Shown piece after piece: positions 27,639 to 42,311 of a stretch of DNA of 64,000 nt. Position 1 is the first letter of the stretch; every line of letters starts with the position of its first letter. Under the pieces are notes generated by a model, which searched no databases, was not told the DNA's origin, and was given only the letters and a program-made list of their open reading frames with translations. Location: assembly GCF_002732165.1 (NCBI RefSeq), contig NZ_MRZO01000001.1, positions 653,363 to 717,362 of the forward strand. Direction: 5' to 3'. Both the position numbers and the translations under genes were made by a program. The DNA is from Staphylococcus xylosus (GTDB lineage: Bacteria > Bacillota > Bacilli > Staphylococcales > Staphylococcaceae).

Positions 27639-30600
27639 TTACATGTTTTTCATTGTAAAAGTCATACTTTCAAGGACACTTGTTAATGCGTCTACTGTAT
27701 CTAATGATGTAAGACAAGGTACACCATTTTCTACTGATGCACGTCTGATTTGGAAGCCATCACGTTCAACTTCTTTTCCTTTTGTCATTGTATTGACGAC
27801 AATTTGTACTTCACCATTTTGAATACGATTTAATAGATTGTCTTCGCCACCAATTTTGCCAACGATTTCTGAAGGAATTTGATTTTCAGTTAATTTCTGG
27901 GCAGTACCTTCTGTCGCTAAAATTTTATAACCGACTTCATTTAAGCGATGTGCGATAGATACAATTTCATCTTTATCTTTATCACTTACCGTCATCAAGA
28001 CTGTACCATGGTCACTGACTTCCATACCACTTGCAGTTAATCCTTTGTAAAGCGCCTTTTCCATTGTAGAATCTTTACCCATTACTTCACCTGTTGATTT
28101 CATTTCAGGTCCAAGCGTGATATCTACGTTTTTCAATTTATTAAAACTGAAGACCGGTGCTTTGACAAACACGCCATCTGCGTATGGTTGAATTCCAGCT
28201 TCATAACCTAAATTGACAAGTTTTTCTCCCATTATGGAACGCATTGCCAATTGTGCCATTTGAATGTCAGTAATCTTACTTAGGAATGGTACCGTACGAC
28301 TGGCACGCGGATTTACTTCTAAGACATATACACCATCGTGTGCGATAACAAATTGAATATTAATAAGACCAATTATATTTAAACCTTTTGCCAATTTAAT
28401 AGTGAAATTTTCTAGCGTATCCATTTCCTCTTGAGTTAATGTTTGTGGTGGATATACTGCAATAGAGTCACCGGAGTGAACACCCGCTCTTTCTATGTGT
28501 TCCATGATACCCGGAATGATTACAGTCTCTCCATCACATATAGCATCAACTTCAATTTCTTTACCTGTTAAGTATCTGTCTACTAGTACAGGATGATCAG
28601 GGCTAGCTTTAACAGCTTGATTCATGTAGTCTTCTAATTCTGCATCACTATTAACAATCTCCATCGCACGTCCACCTAATACGTATGATGGTCTTACAAC
28701 GACTGGATAACCGATGTTTCTAGCATTTTCTAGTGCTTCTTGAGGTGATGTAGCCGTCTTACCATTTGGTTGTGGCACACCAATTTTATTCAATAACGCT
28801 TCGAACTCTTTACGGTCTTCTGCTCTATTTAAATCTTCTAATGATGTTCCTAGAATTTGAACGTCATGTTTTGCTAATTTATCAGCTAAGTTAATCGCTG
28901 TTTGGCCACCAAATTGAACGACTACCCCTTTTGGTTGTTCTAAATCTATGATATTCATGACATCTTCTTCAGTCAGTGGTTCAAAGTATAATTTATCTGA
29001 TATTGAAAAGTCAGTTGATACAGTTTCTGGATTATTATTTACAATAATTGCTTCGTAACCAGCTTGTTGAATCGCCCACACAGCGTGCACCGTTGCATAA
29101 TCAAATTCAACACCTTGACCAATACGTATTGGACCTGATCCTAGTACTAGAATTTTCTCTTTCTCCGTAACGGTAGATTCATTTTCGTATTCATATGTTC
29201 CATAATAATAAGGTGTTGCTGACTCAAATTCTGCAGCACATGTATCTACCATTTTATACACTGGCGTAATACCATTTGCTACTCTTAAATCGTGAACTTC
29301 AGTTTCTGTCATATCGAAACGATGCGCAATGACACGGTCACTAAAGCCATAATTTTTAGCAAATTTCAGGTAATTAATATCACCTTTATTAGCCTTTAAA
29401 TCATGTTCTATATTAATAATATGTTGGAATTTATTTAAGAAGAAATAATCTATTTTTGTCATTTCATGAATTTCTTCTAATGTCGTACCTCTGCGGATCG
29501 CTTCTCCTATAAAGAATAAACGTTCATCATCTTGGTCTTTGATACGCGATTTAATATAATCTAAATCGAACGTTTCACCATTCGGTAAACCTAAGTGATG
29601 TACACCGTATTCTAAAGAACGAATCGCTTTAAGTAAGGACTCTTCATATGTTCTACCGATTGCCATTACTTCGCCTGTTGCTTTCATTTGTGTACCTAGA
29701 ACACGTTCACCTTTTTCAAATTTATCAAATGGAAAACGTGGAATCTTAGAAATCACATAATCTAATGTAGGCTCAAAGGCAGCGTATGATGTTTCAGTAA
29801 TCGGATTCAACATTTCATCCAACGTCAATCCTACTGCAATTTTGGCAGCTAATTTGGCAATTGGATAGCCCGTTGCTTTTGACGCCAACGCAGATGAACG
29901 AGATACACGAGGATTCACCTCGATGATATAGTAATCCATAGAATGTGGATCTAGCGCAAGTTGTACATTACAACCACCTTCAATGCCTAATGCGCGTATC
30001 ACTTTTAATGATACGTCACGTAACATTTGATATTCCACATCTGACAACGTTTGACTAGGTGCTACTACGATTGAGTCACCTGTATGTATCCCCACAGGGT
30101 CAATATTTTCCATATTACAGACAACGATAGCATTGTCATTTTTATCACGCATAACTTCATATTCAATTTCTTTAAAGCCAGCGATTGATTTTTCAATTAA
30201 ACACTGTGTGGCCGGACTATAATGTAAACCATTACCTACGATTTCTTTAAATTCTTCATCGTTATAACAAATGCCGCCGCCAGTACCGCCCATTGTAAAT
30301 GCCGGTCTTACAATTAACGGGTAACCAACTTCTTCTTTAAATGCAAATGCTTGCTCAATTGTATTAACGATATCACTTTCAGGAACCGGTACATTTAGTT
30401 CATTCATCAATGTTCTAAATAATTCTCTATCTTCGGCTTGTTGAATCGACTCCAATTCTGTACCTAATAGCTGTACATTATTAGCTTCTAATTCTCCACT
30501 ATCATGTAATTGAATTGCCATATTCAACCCTGTTTGGCCACCTAATGTAGGTAGGAGTGCATCAGGTTGTTCTTTACGGATAATACGTGCAATGAAATCA

Positions 30601-30812
30601 TGCGTTAGTGGCTCAATATAAACTTTATCAGCAATTTCAGTATCTGTCATGATTGTGGCTGGGTTTGAGTTAACTAATATTACGCGGTAGCCTTCTTCTT
30701 TTAATGCTAAACATGCTTGAGTACCTGCATAATCAAACTCTGCAGCTTGACCGATAATAATTGGTCCTGATCCTATAACTAAAATCGTTTCTATATCTTG
30801 ACGTTTAGGCAT
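27639..30812 (-). CDS. carB: Carbamoyl-phosphate synthase large subunit
   Basis: Makes carbamoyl phosphate from bicarbonate, ATP and ammonia delivered by CarA, for pyrimidines and arginine. The 1057-residue protein has two homologous ATP-grasp halves, each starting with a GSGPI(I/R)IGQ motif (about residues 14 and 560). A C-terminal allosteric domain follows from about residue 935, where UMP and related effectors bind in this family. Its start overlaps carA by 8 bp. Confidence 0.97.
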   Translation of the reverse strand: MPKRQDIETILVIGSGPIIIGQAAEFDYAGTQACLALKEEGYRVILVNSNPATIMTDTEIADKVYIEPLTHDFIARIIRKEQPDALLPTLGGQTGLNMAIQLHDSGELEANNVQLLGTELESIQQAEDRELFRTLMNELNVPVPESDIVNTIEQAFAFKEEVGYPLIVRPAFTMGGTGGGICYNDEEFKEIVGNGLHYSPATQCLIEKSIAGFKEIEYEVMRDKNDNAIVVCNMENIDPVGIHTGDSIVVAPSQTLSDVEYQMLRDVSLKVIRALGIEGGCNVQLALDPHSMDYYIIEVNPRVSRSSALASKATGYPIAKLAAKIAVGLTLDEMLNPITETSYAAFEPTLDYVISKIPRFPFDKFEKGERVLGTQMKATGEVMAIGRTYEESLLKAIRSLEYGVHHLGLPNGETFDLDYIKSRIKDQDDERLFFIGEAIRRGTTLEEIHEMTKIDYFFLNKFQHIINIEHDLKANKGDINYLKFAKNYGFSDRVIAHRFDMTETEVHDLRVANGITPVYKMVDTCAAEFESATPYYYGTYEYENESTVTEKEKILVLGSGPIRIGQGVEFDYATVHAVWAIQQAGYEAIIVNNNPETVSTDFSISDKLYFEPLTEEDVMNIIDLEQPKGVVVQFGGQTAINLADKLAKHDVQILGTSLEDLNRAEDRKEFEALLNKIGVPQPNGKTATSPQEALENARNIGYPVVVRPSYVLGGRAMEIVNSDAELEDYMNQAVKASPDHPVLVDRYLTGKEIEVDAICDGETVIIPGIMEHIERAGVHSGDSIAVYPPQTLTQEEMDTLENFTIKLAKGLNIIGLINIQFVIAHDGVYVLEVNPRASRTVPFLSKITDIQMAQLAMRSIMGEKLVNLGYEAGIQPYADGVFVKAPVFSFNKLKNVDITLGPEMKSTGEVMGKDSTMEKALYKGLTASGMEVSDHGTVLMTVSDKDKDEIVSIAHRLNEVGYKILATEGTAQKLTENQIPSEIVGKIGGEDNLLNRIQNGEVQIVVNTMTKGKEVERDGFQIRRASVENGVPCLTSLDTVDALTSVLESMTFTMKNM

Positions 30813-31904
30813 TGATTGTATGCTCCTTTGTTTTATATTCTTTCATCATATCGATAAATTCATCAAATAAATAATTTGAGTCTGATGGCCCTGGACATGC
30901 TTCGGGATGATATTGTACCGAAAAAGCTGGTAATGTTTTATGTCTTAAGCCTTCAACTGTACCATCATTAATAGCAATATGTGTAACTTCTAAATCTGTA
31001 TTTGTTAAAGAATCTTTATCAATTGCATAACCGTGATTTTGACTCGTTAATGCAATTTTTCCAGTTTTCAAATCTTTGACTGGATGATTAGCACCTCTGT
31101 GACCAAATTTCATTTTGAAAGAAGTCGCTCCTTGAGCTAGTGCAAATAATTGGTGACCTAGACAAATACCGAAGAATGGTACCTGTCCTAAGATACCTTT
31201 AATCATTTCCACTGCTGTTTCAACCGCTTCAGGATCGCCAGGTCCATTAGATAACATCACACCATCAGGTGACATTCTTATAATTTCTTCTGCAGTAGTG
31301 TCATATGGTACTACCGTTACATTACAACCACGGGCATTAAGTTCTCTTACAATATTTTGTTTTTTACCAAAATCAACTAAGACAACACTTAAGCCATAAC
31401 CGGTAGATACATAAGGAGATTTTGTAGATACAGTTGTCACTTCATTACGCGGTAATTCTTTTGTTTTTAGTTGTGTAACTATTTCCTCAATCTCAGCTTT
31501 ATTATCTGTAAACGCAGCTTTTAGCACACCATATTTTCTAATTTTGCGTGTAATACTTCGTGTATCTACACCTGAAATACCTGGTATATCATACTCTACA
31601 AGTACTTCTTCAAATGTTTTTTGTTTTCTAAAATTACTTGGTTGGCTGCTGCTTTCTTTTACAACAACACCATTTAAAGTAGGCACAAGTGATTCAAAAT
31701 CATCTCTATTTATACCGTAATTCCCTATTAAAGGGTAAGTAAATGTAATAATTTGACCGGTATATGAAGGATCTGAAATCGTTTCTTGATAACCCGTCAT
31801 TGCCGTATTAAAGACAATTTCACCTAGTGTTAAATTATCGGAGCCTATTTGGTACCCTTCATAGTATGAACCATCTTCTAAAACAAGATAACGTTGCTTT
31901 AACA

Positions 31905-31905
<1 letters not shown>
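30805..31905 (-). CDS. carA: Carbamoyl-phosphate synthase small subunit (glutaminase)
   Basis: Releases ammonia from glutamine for CarB. The 366-residue protein has an N-terminal CPSase domain with NTAMTGYQE, and a C-terminal class I glutamine amidotransferase domain with the nucleophile motif FFGICLGHQ and the catalytic His-Glu in [11 protein letters not shown]. The start codon overlaps the pyrC stop by one base. Confidence 0.97.
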
Positions 31906-35415
<3,510 letters not shown>

Positions 35416-35433
35416 GTTTATGCTTCCTCTCAT

Positions 35434-35469
35434 AAAAAAATCTCTTTACATTGAATTCATGTAAAGAGA
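35434..35469 (-). terminator. Attenuator terminator upstream of pyrP
   Basis: On the minus strand GTCTCTTTACAT and ATGTAAAGAGA form a perfect stem of 11 bp with a 7-nt loop, followed by TTTTTTT. The T-run ends about 20 bp before the pyrP ATG. Confidence 0.88.
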
Positions 35470-35663
35470 CTAAAAAGTATATATTATCTGTTTAGATTAT
35501 AGAAAACCAAGCTTTATTCGTAAGTTAAAACGATAGCTCGATATAATTAATCAAGATAATATGAAGAGGTGTTTGTATTAAGCCGGTAGCTTATCTTTCT
35601 AAAAGCCTATATGAATCCCTCTCAAATAGTGATTATCATATTAGCTTTTACCTCTTCCCTTTT

Positions 35664-35680
35664 CCAGTCTCTCGTACTGA
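35664..35680 (-). promoter_or_regulatory. Putative PyrR-binding loop in the pyrR-pyrP leader
   Basis: The minus strand reads TCAGTACGAGAGACTGG just after the pyrR stop. CAGT/ACTG can pair around ACGAGAG, the GAGAG-containing loop of PyrR targets. It differs from the full consensus by being about a base shorter and lacking CC/GG. Together with the terminator at 35434-35469 it fits the second pyr attenuator. Confidence 0.65.
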
Positions 35681-35691
35681 ATTAAAAGGTG

Positions 35692-36219
35692 CTATTTAAT
35701 TACAACTGCATTTCTATCATCTATTTCTTGAAGAAATACTGATACATCTTCTTCTTTTGCAGTAGGAATATTTTTTCCTACGAAGTCTGCGCGAATTGGC
35801 AATTCTCTATGACCTCTGTCTACTAAAGTAGCTAAGCCAATTTTTTTGGGCCTCGCATACTGTAGAACAGCGTCTAATGAAGCTCGCACTGTACGCCCTG
35901 TGTATAAAACATCGTCAATAATAATGACGACTTGATTTGTAATATTAACGTCTATTTCATACGCCTTTTCATCAACTTGATTTATTGTTTGTTCTAAATC
36001 ATCTCTAAATTGTGTAATATCTATTGTTCCAGTTGGTACGGCTATCTCTTCTATTTGTTCGATCTTTTGTTGTATACGTCTCGCTAAAAATGCACCACGT
36101 GTTTTAATTCCTAACAAGATTAAATTATCAGTACCTTTGTTATATTCTAAAATTTCATGTGCGATACGTGTAACTGTTCTTTGTATTGCTGCTTCATCCA
36201 TAATAACGCGTTCTGACAT
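35692..36219 (-). CDS. pyrR: Bifunctional pyr operon regulator/uracil phosphoribosyltransferase PyrR
   Basis: An RNA-binding attenuation protein that senses UMP or UTP and also converts uracil to UMP. I choose the ATG at 36219 (175 residues, [10 protein letters not shown]), the normal family length; the longer frame would extend into the attenuator terminator. The PRPP motif [17 protein letters not shown] is present. It is the first gene of the pyr operon, autoregulated through the leader at 36258-36525. Confidence 0.95.
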   Translation of the reverse strand: MSERVIMDEAAIQRTVTRIAHEILEYNKGTDNLILLGIKTRGAFLARRIQQKIEQIEEIAVPTGTIDITQFRDDLEQTINQVDEKAYEIDVNITNQVVIIIDDVLYTGRTVRASLDAVLQYARPKKIGLATLVDRGHRELPIRADFVGKNIPTAKEEDVSVFLQEIDDRNAVVIK

Positions 36220-36257
36220 TTTTAAACACCTGCCTTTAATTAAGTGATGATATAAAG

Positions 36258-36296
36258 AAAACCCCATGTCTTTATTAGACATGAGGTTTAGTTAAA
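36258..36296 (-). terminator. Attenuator terminator upstream of pyrR
   Basis: On the minus strand CCTCATGTC and GACATGGGG pair around TAATAAA, followed by TTTTCTTT. It lies about 40 bp before the pyrR start. Confidence 0.85.
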
Positions 36297-36473
36297 AAAG
36301 TCTACAAACTTCAAGAGACATCACTCATTAACATGAGATGCTTTCTCTTCCATAGTTTAAAAATTATACTATGGCTCCTATTGCGTTAAGATACTATAAC
36401 TACAACAGTGTTTCTTCATTCGTATGAATAAACAGTAAGTTTATAACCTTTTTTATTAAATACATGTCTTCGG

Positions 36474-36487
36474 AGCCTCTCTGGACT
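36474..36487 (-). promoter_or_regulatory. PyrR-binding loop in the pyrR leader
   Basis: The minus strand reads AGTCCAGAGAGGCT, an exact match to the known PyrR anti-antiterminator loop of Bacillus pyr leaders. Confidence 0.9.
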
Positions 36488-36525
36488 CTCAATTAAAGAC
36501 GTTCGCTCTTTATTAAACTGACATA

Positions 36526-36554
36526 ATGATACCATGAATCATATTACCTTGCAA
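36526..36554 (-). promoter_or_regulatory. Promoter of the pyr operon
   Basis: TTGCAA and TATCAT on the minus strand, exactly 17 bp apart, about 40 bp before the PyrR-binding loop. This places the start of transcription near 36519. Confidence 0.7.
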
Positions 36555-36612
36555 GTCGGTAAACACGAAATAACAAGTATACTATAGTAATAGTTAATTT
36601 AATGCATCAAAA

Positions 36613-36643
36613 AAATCTGAGACATTTATCAATGTCTCAGATT
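36613..36643 (-). terminator. Terminator downstream of rluD
   Basis: A perfect stem, AAATCTGAGACAT/ATGTCTCAGATTT, with a 6-nt loop, followed on the minus strand by TTTTTTGATG. It begins 5 bp after the rluD stop. Confidence 0.88.
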
Positions 36644-36647
36644 TTAG

Positions 36648-37565
36648 TTATTTTTCACTTCTACGTAATTCAGTTAATAATTGTTCAAAATCATCAGGTA
36701 ATGCGGCTGATTTTTCAATATTTTCATGCGTAATTGGATGTTCAAACCCTATTACACCAGCATGTAGCGCTTGGCCACCTATATCCATCGTTTTTTTCGG
36801 TCCATATTTTGGATCACCGACTAATGGGAAACCGATATATTTCATATGCACACGAATTTGGTGTGTACGACCAGTTTCTAAAATACACTCGATTAATGTA
36901 TACTTATCAAAATGCTCTAATACATTAAAATGCGTAATTGCATCTTTACCATCATCTACAACATCCATCGATTGACGGTCATTTTTGTTTCTACCAATTG
37001 GCGCATCAATTGTGCCGTAATCATGAGGAATATTACCATGTACCAATGCAACATATTTACGAGTAACTGTCTTTTTAACTAATTGGTCTACTAAACTACG
37101 ATGTGCTATATCATTTTTAGCAACCATTAATAATCCAGATGTATCTTTATCAATACGGTGTACAATACCTGGACGAATTTCACCATTAATTCCTGATAAA
37201 TTCTTCATTTGATACATAAGGCCGTTAACTAATGTGCCTGTGTAATGACCCGCTGATGGGTGAACTACCATTCCTTTAGGTTTATATACTATAGCCACAT
37301 CATCATCTTCATAAAAAATATCTAAATTTAAATTTTCTGGTTGAATATCTGCTTCTACTATTTCTTTTTCAGTTACAACTATATGGTCATTCATCTTAGT
37401 CTTGTAGTTAGATTTAATGACTTTATCATTAACTTTTACAAGATCCTCTTTAATCCAATCTTGGATTTGAGTACGTGACCAATCTGAATTATATTCAGGT
37501 AATAACTTATCAATACGTTGACCTGTATCGTTCTGGTCTTCTATCTTAAACTCATGTATATCCAT
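36648..37565 (-). CDS. rluD: Large-subunit RNA pseudouridine synthase, RluD-like
   Basis: Converts specific uridines of 23S rRNA to pseudouridine. The 305-residue protein has an N-terminal S4 domain (about 13-70) and the RluA-family catalytic motif GIVHRIDKDTSGLLMVA with its active aspartate. EtgRTHQIRVHMKYIG-type residues follow, then the C-terminal PxYG element. The exact target position cannot be told; B. subtilis YlyB is the syntenic homologue. It lies 12 bp after lspA. Confidence 0.9.
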   Translation of the reverse strand: MDIHEFKIEDQNDTGQRIDKLLPEYNSDWSRTQIQDWIKEDLVKVNDKVIKSNYKTKMNDHIVVTEKEIVEADIQPENLNLDIFYEDDDVAIVYKPKGMVVHPSAGHYTGTLVNGLMYQMKNLSGINGEIRPGIVHRIDKDTSGLLMVAKNDIAHRSLVDQLVKKTVTRKYVALVHGNIPHDYGTIDAPIGRNKNDRQSMDVVDDGKDAITHFNVLEHFDKYTLIECILETGRTHQIRVHMKYIGFPLVGDPKYGPKKTMDIGGQALHAGVIGFEHPITHENIEKSAALPDDFEQLLTELRRSEK

Positions 37566-37577
37566 ACGATATCTCTC

Positions 37578-38054
37578 CTATTCTTCTTTCTTCATATCTG
37601 TTAACAAAGCGATTACTATTAACAACACGCCTATGGTCAAACTAGAATCCGCTACATTAAAAATCGGGAAATTATAACCAAAAATATTTGTGTCAACAAA
37701 ATCTACAACTTCACCATGTAACACACGATCAATAAAATTACCTAATGCTCCTGCAAATAACAAACTGATAGCTACTTGCATTAATAAATGCTGTTTCGCT
37801 TCTTTAATGTAAAATACAATTAATACAACAAGTATTATAATTGTAATAATATAGAAAAAACTCATCTTCCCACTCAATATACCCCAAGCTGCACCGTTAT
37901 TACGATGAGAAGTTATATTTAAAAAATGAGGAATTACGTTAAAAGAATCTCCAACTCTCATAGAACTGGCAACAATAAACTTTGTGATTTGATCTAATAA
38001 TAATATAACGATTGTTATGAATAAAGAAATACTAATATAGTACTGACGTTTCAT
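37578..38054 (-). CDS. lspA: Lipoprotein signal peptidase (signal peptidase II)
   Basis: Cleaves signal peptides of prolipoproteins at the membrane. The start is set at the ATG at 38054 (158 residues, MKRQYYISISL) because AGGAGG lies 6 bp upstream. Four membrane helices are visible. The two catalytic aspartates lie in GALGNFIDRVLHGEVVDFVD. It precedes rluD by 12 bp, as in other Firmicutes. Confidence 0.95.
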   Translation of the reverse strand: MKRQYYISISLFITIVILLLDQITKFIVASSMRVGDSFNVIPHFLNITSHRNNGAAWGILSGKMSFFYIITIIILVVLIVFYIKEAKQHLLMQVAISLLFAGALGNFIDRVLHGEVVDFVDTNIFGYNFPIFNVADSSLTIGVLLIVIALLTDMKKEE

Positions 38055-38266
38055 GCCTGTACCTCCTATTCTGCGTTCAGTCGCTTTTACAACATCTTTC
38101 ATTATATCCTAATAAAACTTATAAAAAAAGTTACAGTTTGATTATATATATAAAAGTTAGTAATTCATAATCAACCATTGATATAATGCTATATTTTTAG
38201 ATGAAATTCATTTAGTGAATTTTCCTAGTATCATAACAAAAATAATTTGTCTTCTTTTCACATTAA
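38055..38266. other. Intergenic region upstream of lspA
   Basis: AT-rich sequence with no gene or strong hairpin. The lspA-rluD promoter is expected here. Confidence 0.4.
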
Positions 38267-39061
38267 TTACATAACTTTATAAAAATTAAAACGAAACAGT
38301 ATACCATCTGGGCCTGTAATATTCTTGTGAGTCGTCTCAGGATAGTGATAATCTACACATGCCAATCCGTATGTTTTATGGTTTTCAATACGCTTAATTC
38401 GAGAAAACCAATTATTGACTACAATATGTTGGTGATAACCATTAGAAGATAAATACAATGCTGTGTTTGTTTCTAAGGATGAGGCTTCTAAACCAAAGAA
38501 ATTTTTATAATATGAAATTACGCGCTTTAACTCAATCGTTTTAAGATTAACATATCCTATTATAGTTTCATCAGGTATGCCTTGCCATTTCTCATTCGAA
38601 ACATAGGTTAATAAATTAGGTACATTGATTGGTTGTGTTTCTAAAACAACTTTGTCATCTTCAAACACCCAATCTTCAATAGGATGATCCACATAAAATT
38701 CTAAACCATTGCCTTCCGGGTCCTCTAAAAATAATGACGTTGTAATATCATGTTCACCACCATTAATAGGCAATTCATACTCACTTAATTGAACAAGCAA
38801 ATCCGCTAAATCTGCTTTCGATGGTAGTCTAATAGCTAAATGAAATAATCCCGCTTCTAAAGTTAATGGTTCTCTACCATAATTGATTTGCTTTAAGGTT
38901 AGAAAATGATTTGAATTACCGATTTCATAATGGACAATCGAATATGATTCATTCACTACATTGAGCCCTAAGATATGTTCATAAAATTGTTTCATAGCTT
39001 CTTTATCTCTTACATTTAATGTTATGCCGTTTACAAAATGCGCACTTTGGTTATGAAACAT
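38267..39061 (-). CDS. VOC family protein, two-domain glyoxalase/dioxygenase-like
   Basis: A 264-residue protein starting MFHNQSAHFVNGITL, with GAAGGG 8 bp upstream of the ATG at 39061. It has two VOC modules: the first ends at LFLEDPEGNGLEFYVDHP (about 120), as in CatE-like extradiol dioxygenases, and the second covers about 155-264 and ends NITGPDGILFRFNFYKV. In the first module the metal-ligand pattern (H in HFVNGITL, H in LFHLAIRL, E in GLEFYVD) is present. The substrate is unknown. Confidence 0.85.
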   Translation of the reverse strand: MFHNQSAHFVNGITLNVRDKEAMKQFYEHILGLNVVNESYSIVHYEIGNSNHFLTLKQINYGREPLTLEAGLFHLAIRLPSKADLADLLVQLSEYELPINGGEHDITTSLFLEDPEGNGLEFYVDHPIEDWVFEDDKVVLETQPINVPNLLTYVSNEKWQGIPDETIIGYVNLKTIELKRVISYYKNFFGLEASSLETNTALYLSSNGYHQHIVVNNWFSRIKRIENHKTYGLACVDYHYPETTHKNITGPDGILFRFNFYKVM

Positions 39062-39310
39062 AAAAAACACCCTTCTAAAATCAAGTTTTACTTAAATTCT
39101 ACTAAATTGCTTTGCTCCTGTCCTATTATCAATGTTCACCATCAAAAAATAAAATAAAGCAATCGGAAATATTGAGTGGTAATGACCCTTATATTTTATA
39201 ACATAAGCTTTAATATCATCCCACTCCAGCAAAGATGAGGCTAAGACACTTAATTATGCCCCAGCCTCATCCAAATCAATATATTTAATTAATAACAACT
39301 AGCGTCTCAA
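39062..39310. other. Intergenic region downstream of ileS
   Basis: No gene is seen. It contains a hairpin (39234-39271) of the widespread staphylococcal GAGGCTGGGGCATA type that can end ileS transcription. Confidence 0.55.
39234..39271 (-). terminator. Hairpin downstream of ileS
   Basis: GATGAGGCT pairs with AGCCTCATC; on the minus strand the loop begins GGGGCATAATTAAG. A weak T-rich tail follows (TTTGCTGG). Confidence 0.6.
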
Positions 39311-42061
39311 TTATACTAGTGTTTTGACAACTTCTTGACAACGTGGACACAGGTTATTTAGTTCACCTACAGAACCTAATGATTCACTGTAATTCCAGCA
39401 ACGCTCACATTTTTCACCATGTGCATGCTCAATACGGATATCTCCATATTGATATGGAATTCCATCTTCCACATGATCTACTACTTCTGCTTGAGAAGTA
39501 ATAAATAATTGTTGTAAGTCAGCAAATTGTTGTAAGAATGATGTCGCATCAAAGTTATCATTTCTTCCAATCACAACCTTAGCTTCTAATGATTTACCAA
39601 TTACTTTTTCGTTACGTGCAACTTCTAATGCACGGTTAACATCATCACGTAATTTCATAAATGTGTTCCATCTATCTACAAATTCACGGTCTACTTCAAC
39701 TCGCTCTGGCATGTTTGTTAAGTGTACACTTTCTTCCTCTACGTGAGGAATATGTGACCAAACTTCTTCAGATGTATGCACTAAGATTGGAGCTAATAAT
39801 TTCGTCATATCAACTACGATTTGATATAAAACTGTTTGCATACTACGACGTTTATGTGAATCACGTTCTTCAATATAAAGAATATCTTTACCATAATCTA
39901 AGTAGAAGTTACTAAGTTCTACATTAATAAAGTTTTGAACTTCTTGGAAGATATCTAAATAATCATAGTTATCATAGTGATCTAAAGTATTTGCAGTAAA
40001 CTCACGTAATCTGTTCAATAAATATTTATCTACTTCTAATAAATTATCTTCAGCGATTGCATCCGTAGCAGGATTATAATCATTTACGTTACCTAACATA
40101 AATCTTAAAGTATTTCTAATTTTTCTGTAGACGTCAGAAGTTTGTTTTAAGATTTCATCTGAAATACGTACATCTGCTAGATAATCAACACTACTAACCC
40201 ATAGACGTGCAATATCTGCACCTTTTTGTTTCACAATTTGATCCGGCACAATCACATTGCCTAATGATTTACTCATTTTCTTACCTTCTCCATCCATTAC
40301 AAAACCATGTGATAATAACATTTTATATGGAGATTGACCTCTTGTAGCTACAGAAGTTGTAATTGATGAGTTGAACCAACCACGGTATTGGTCACTACCT
40401 TCAAGGTATAAATCAGCTGGGTATGATAATTCCGGACGTGCCTCTAATACACCACGATGTGATGAACCTGAGTCAAACCAAACATCCATGATATCAGTTT
40501 CTTTTGTAAATTCACCATTCGGGCTACTTGGATGCGTAAAGCCTTCAGGTAGTAAATCTTTCGCCTCACGTTCAAACCAGATGTTTGATCCATTTGCTTC
40601 AAATAAATCAGCAACATGGTTAACTGTTTCTGATGTCATAATAATGTCACCATTTTCAGCATAAAACACTGGTAATGGCACGCCCCATACACGTTGACGT
40701 GAAATAACCCATTCGCCACGGTCACGAATCATATTATAGATACGTGTTTTACCCCAGTCCACTTTGAATTGTGTTTCATCAATAGAATCTAAAATATCTT
40801 GACGCACCTTATCTATAGATGCAAACCATTGTGGTGTCGCTCTAAAAATAACTGGTTTTTTCGTACGCCAATCATGAGGATAACTATGCGTAATAAATTC
40901 TAAATGCAATAATGCACCATTTTCTTTTAGTAAGTCTGTGATTTCTTTATTCGCTTTATCATAAAACATGCCTTCAAATTGGCCAGCTTCATCAGTAAAT
41001 ACACCTTTATCATCAACTGGGCTAATAACAGGTAAATTATATTTTTGACCAACTATATAGTCGTCTTCACCATGTCCAGGCGCTGTGTGTACACATCCAG
41101 TACCTGCATCAGTAGTGACATGCAAACCATTAATCACTAATGATTCACGTTCAAAGAATGGGTGTTGCGCTTCAACATATTCTAATTCTTTACCTTTAAA
41201 TTCATTTTCTAATACTAAGGTATCTTCGTCCCAGCCTAACGCTTCTACAACATCACTCGCTAAATCTTTACCAATGATATATTTTTGGCCATTTACATTA
41301 TATTGACCGTAAGTTAAATCAGGATGCACAGTAATCGCCACATTTGACGGTAATGTCCACGGTGTTGTAGTCCAGATAATAAATTTCGCATCTGGATCGA
41401 CAATGCCTTTACCATCTTTAACATCAAATGCTACATAAATAGATGGTGAACGTTTATCTTGATATTCAATTTCTGCTTCTGCTAATGAAGATTCACTTGA
41501 TGGTGACCAATATACTGGTTTTTTACCTTTATAAATTAAACCTTTATCTGCCATTTCTCCAAATAAACGAATTTGAGCTGCTTCATATTCTGGTTTTAAA
41601 GTAATATAAGGATTATTAAAATCGCCTTTAATACCTAAACGCTTGAAATCTTTTTTCTGATTTTCAATTTGTTCTAATGCAAATGCTTCACATTTTTTTC
41701 TGAATTCTGCTATAGACAATTCTTTGCGTTTAACACCTTTTTTAGTTAACGCTTGTTCGATTGGTAAACCATGAGTATCCCATCCAGGCACGTACGGTGC
41801 ATAATACCCACGCATTGATTTATAACGTGTTATGATATCTTTTAAAATTTTGTTTAATGCATGTCCCATGTGTAAGTTACCATTCGCATATGGTGGGCCA
41901 TCATGTAGAATGTATGAAGAGTTTCCTTCATTTTTATCTAATACTTTTTGGTAGATATTTTTTTCATCCCATTCTTCTTGTATCTTAGGCTCTTTATTCG
42001 GCAAACCACCACGCATTGGGAAATCTGTTTTTGGCATTAATAATGTATCTTTATAGTCCAT
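39311..42061 (-). CDS. ileS: Isoleucyl-tRNA synthetase
   Basis: Charges tRNA-Ile and edits misactivated valine. The 916-residue protein has the HIGH-type motif [14 protein letters not shown] (about 56-69), the CP1 editing insert and [10 protein letters not shown]. The C-terminal zinc site has CERCWN and CPRCQEVV. Residue motifs fit the mupirocin-sensitive chromosomal type rather than the plasmid MupA type. Expression is controlled by the T-box leader at 42100-42295. Confidence 0.97.
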   Translation of the reverse strand: MDYKDTLLMPKTDFPMRGGLPNKEPKIQEEWDEKNIYQKVLDKNEGNSSYILHDGPPYANGNLHMGHALNKILKDIITRYKSMRGYYAPYVPGWDTHGLPIEQALTKKGVKRKELSIAEFRKKCEAFALEQIENQKKDFKRLGIKGDFNNPYITLKPEYEAAQIRLFGEMADKGLIYKGKKPVYWSPSSESSLAEAEIEYQDKRSPSIYVAFDVKDGKGIVDPDAKFIIWTTTPWTLPSNVAITVHPDLTYGQYNVNGQKYIIGKDLASDVVEALGWDEDTLVLENEFKGKELEYVEAQHPFFERESLVINGLHVTTDAGTGCVHTAPGHGEDDYIVGQKYNLPVISPVDDKGVFTDEAGQFEGMFYDKANKEITDLLKENGALLHLEFITHSYPHDWRTKKPVIFRATPQWFASIDKVRQDILDSIDETQFKVDWGKTRIYNMIRDRGEWVISRQRVWGVPLPVFYAENGDIIMTSETVNHVADLFEANGSNIWFEREAKDLLPEGFTHPSSPNGEFTKETDIMDVWFDSGSSHRGVLEARPELSYPADLYLEGSDQYRGWFNSSITTSVATRGQSPYKMLLSHGFVMDGEGKKMSKSLGNVIVPDQIVKQKGADIARLWVSSVDYLADVRISDEILKQTSDVYRKIRNTLRFMLGNVNDYNPATDAIAEDNLLEVDKYLLNRLREFTANTLDHYDNYDYLDIFQEVQNFINVELSNFYLDYGKDILYIEERDSHKRRSMQTVLYQIVVDMTKLLAPILVHTSEEVWSHIPHVEEESVHLTNMPERVEVDREFVDRWNTFMKLRDDVNRALEVARNEKVIGKSLEAKVVIGRNDNFDATSFLQQFADLQQLFITSQAEVVDHVEDGIPYQYGDIRIEHAHGEKCERCWNYSESLGSVGELNNLCPRCQEVVKTLV

Positions 42062-42099
42062 TTCTATACACTCCTCGTTCCGATTTTCATACTTTATTC

Positions 42100-42295
42100 A
42101 TTTTAAATAATAAAAAGAACTCTAAGTTCAATTAACAGGGACGATGTATACCGCGTTACCACCCTGATTAACTCAACTTAGAGTTCTCTCATTATCTTTA
42201 TTACTTTGTGATGACATAACAGTGATATAAGAAACTAACATATGAAAGGCTTCCACCATCCCTAACTCGCTGTGATATGTTTAATATTTCAAACG
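42100..42295 (-). promoter_or_regulatory. T-box leader of ileS
   Basis: The minus strand carries the T-box core AGGGTGGTAACGCGG at 42151-42165. Its TGGT can pair with uncharged tRNA ending ACCA. Upstream, GGATGGTGGAAGCC resembles the conserved stem I part. An ATC codon at 42224-42226 is a plausible isoleucine specifier, consistent with the downstream gene. A terminator stem surrounds the core (42112-42190). Confidence 0.88.
42112..42190 (-). terminator. T-box-controlled terminator of ileS
   Basis: AGAACTCTAAGTTGAGTTAA pairs with TTAATTGAACTTAGAGTTCT across the T-box core, followed by TTTTTATTATT on the minus strand. The competing antiterminator would use the T-box core. Confidence 0.75.
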
Positions 42296-42311
42296 CGTCT
42301 GTTATCAAATA

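Larger units (their letters stand above)
36220..36525 (-). promoter_or_regulatory. pyr operon leader with PyrR attenuator
   Basis: The 300-nt untranslated leader of pyrR. It holds a consensus PyrR-binding loop at 36474-36487 and a terminator at 36258-36296, with intervening sequence able to form an antiterminator. This is the standard Bacillus-type arrangement: high UMP favours PyrR binding and termination. Confidence 0.88.
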
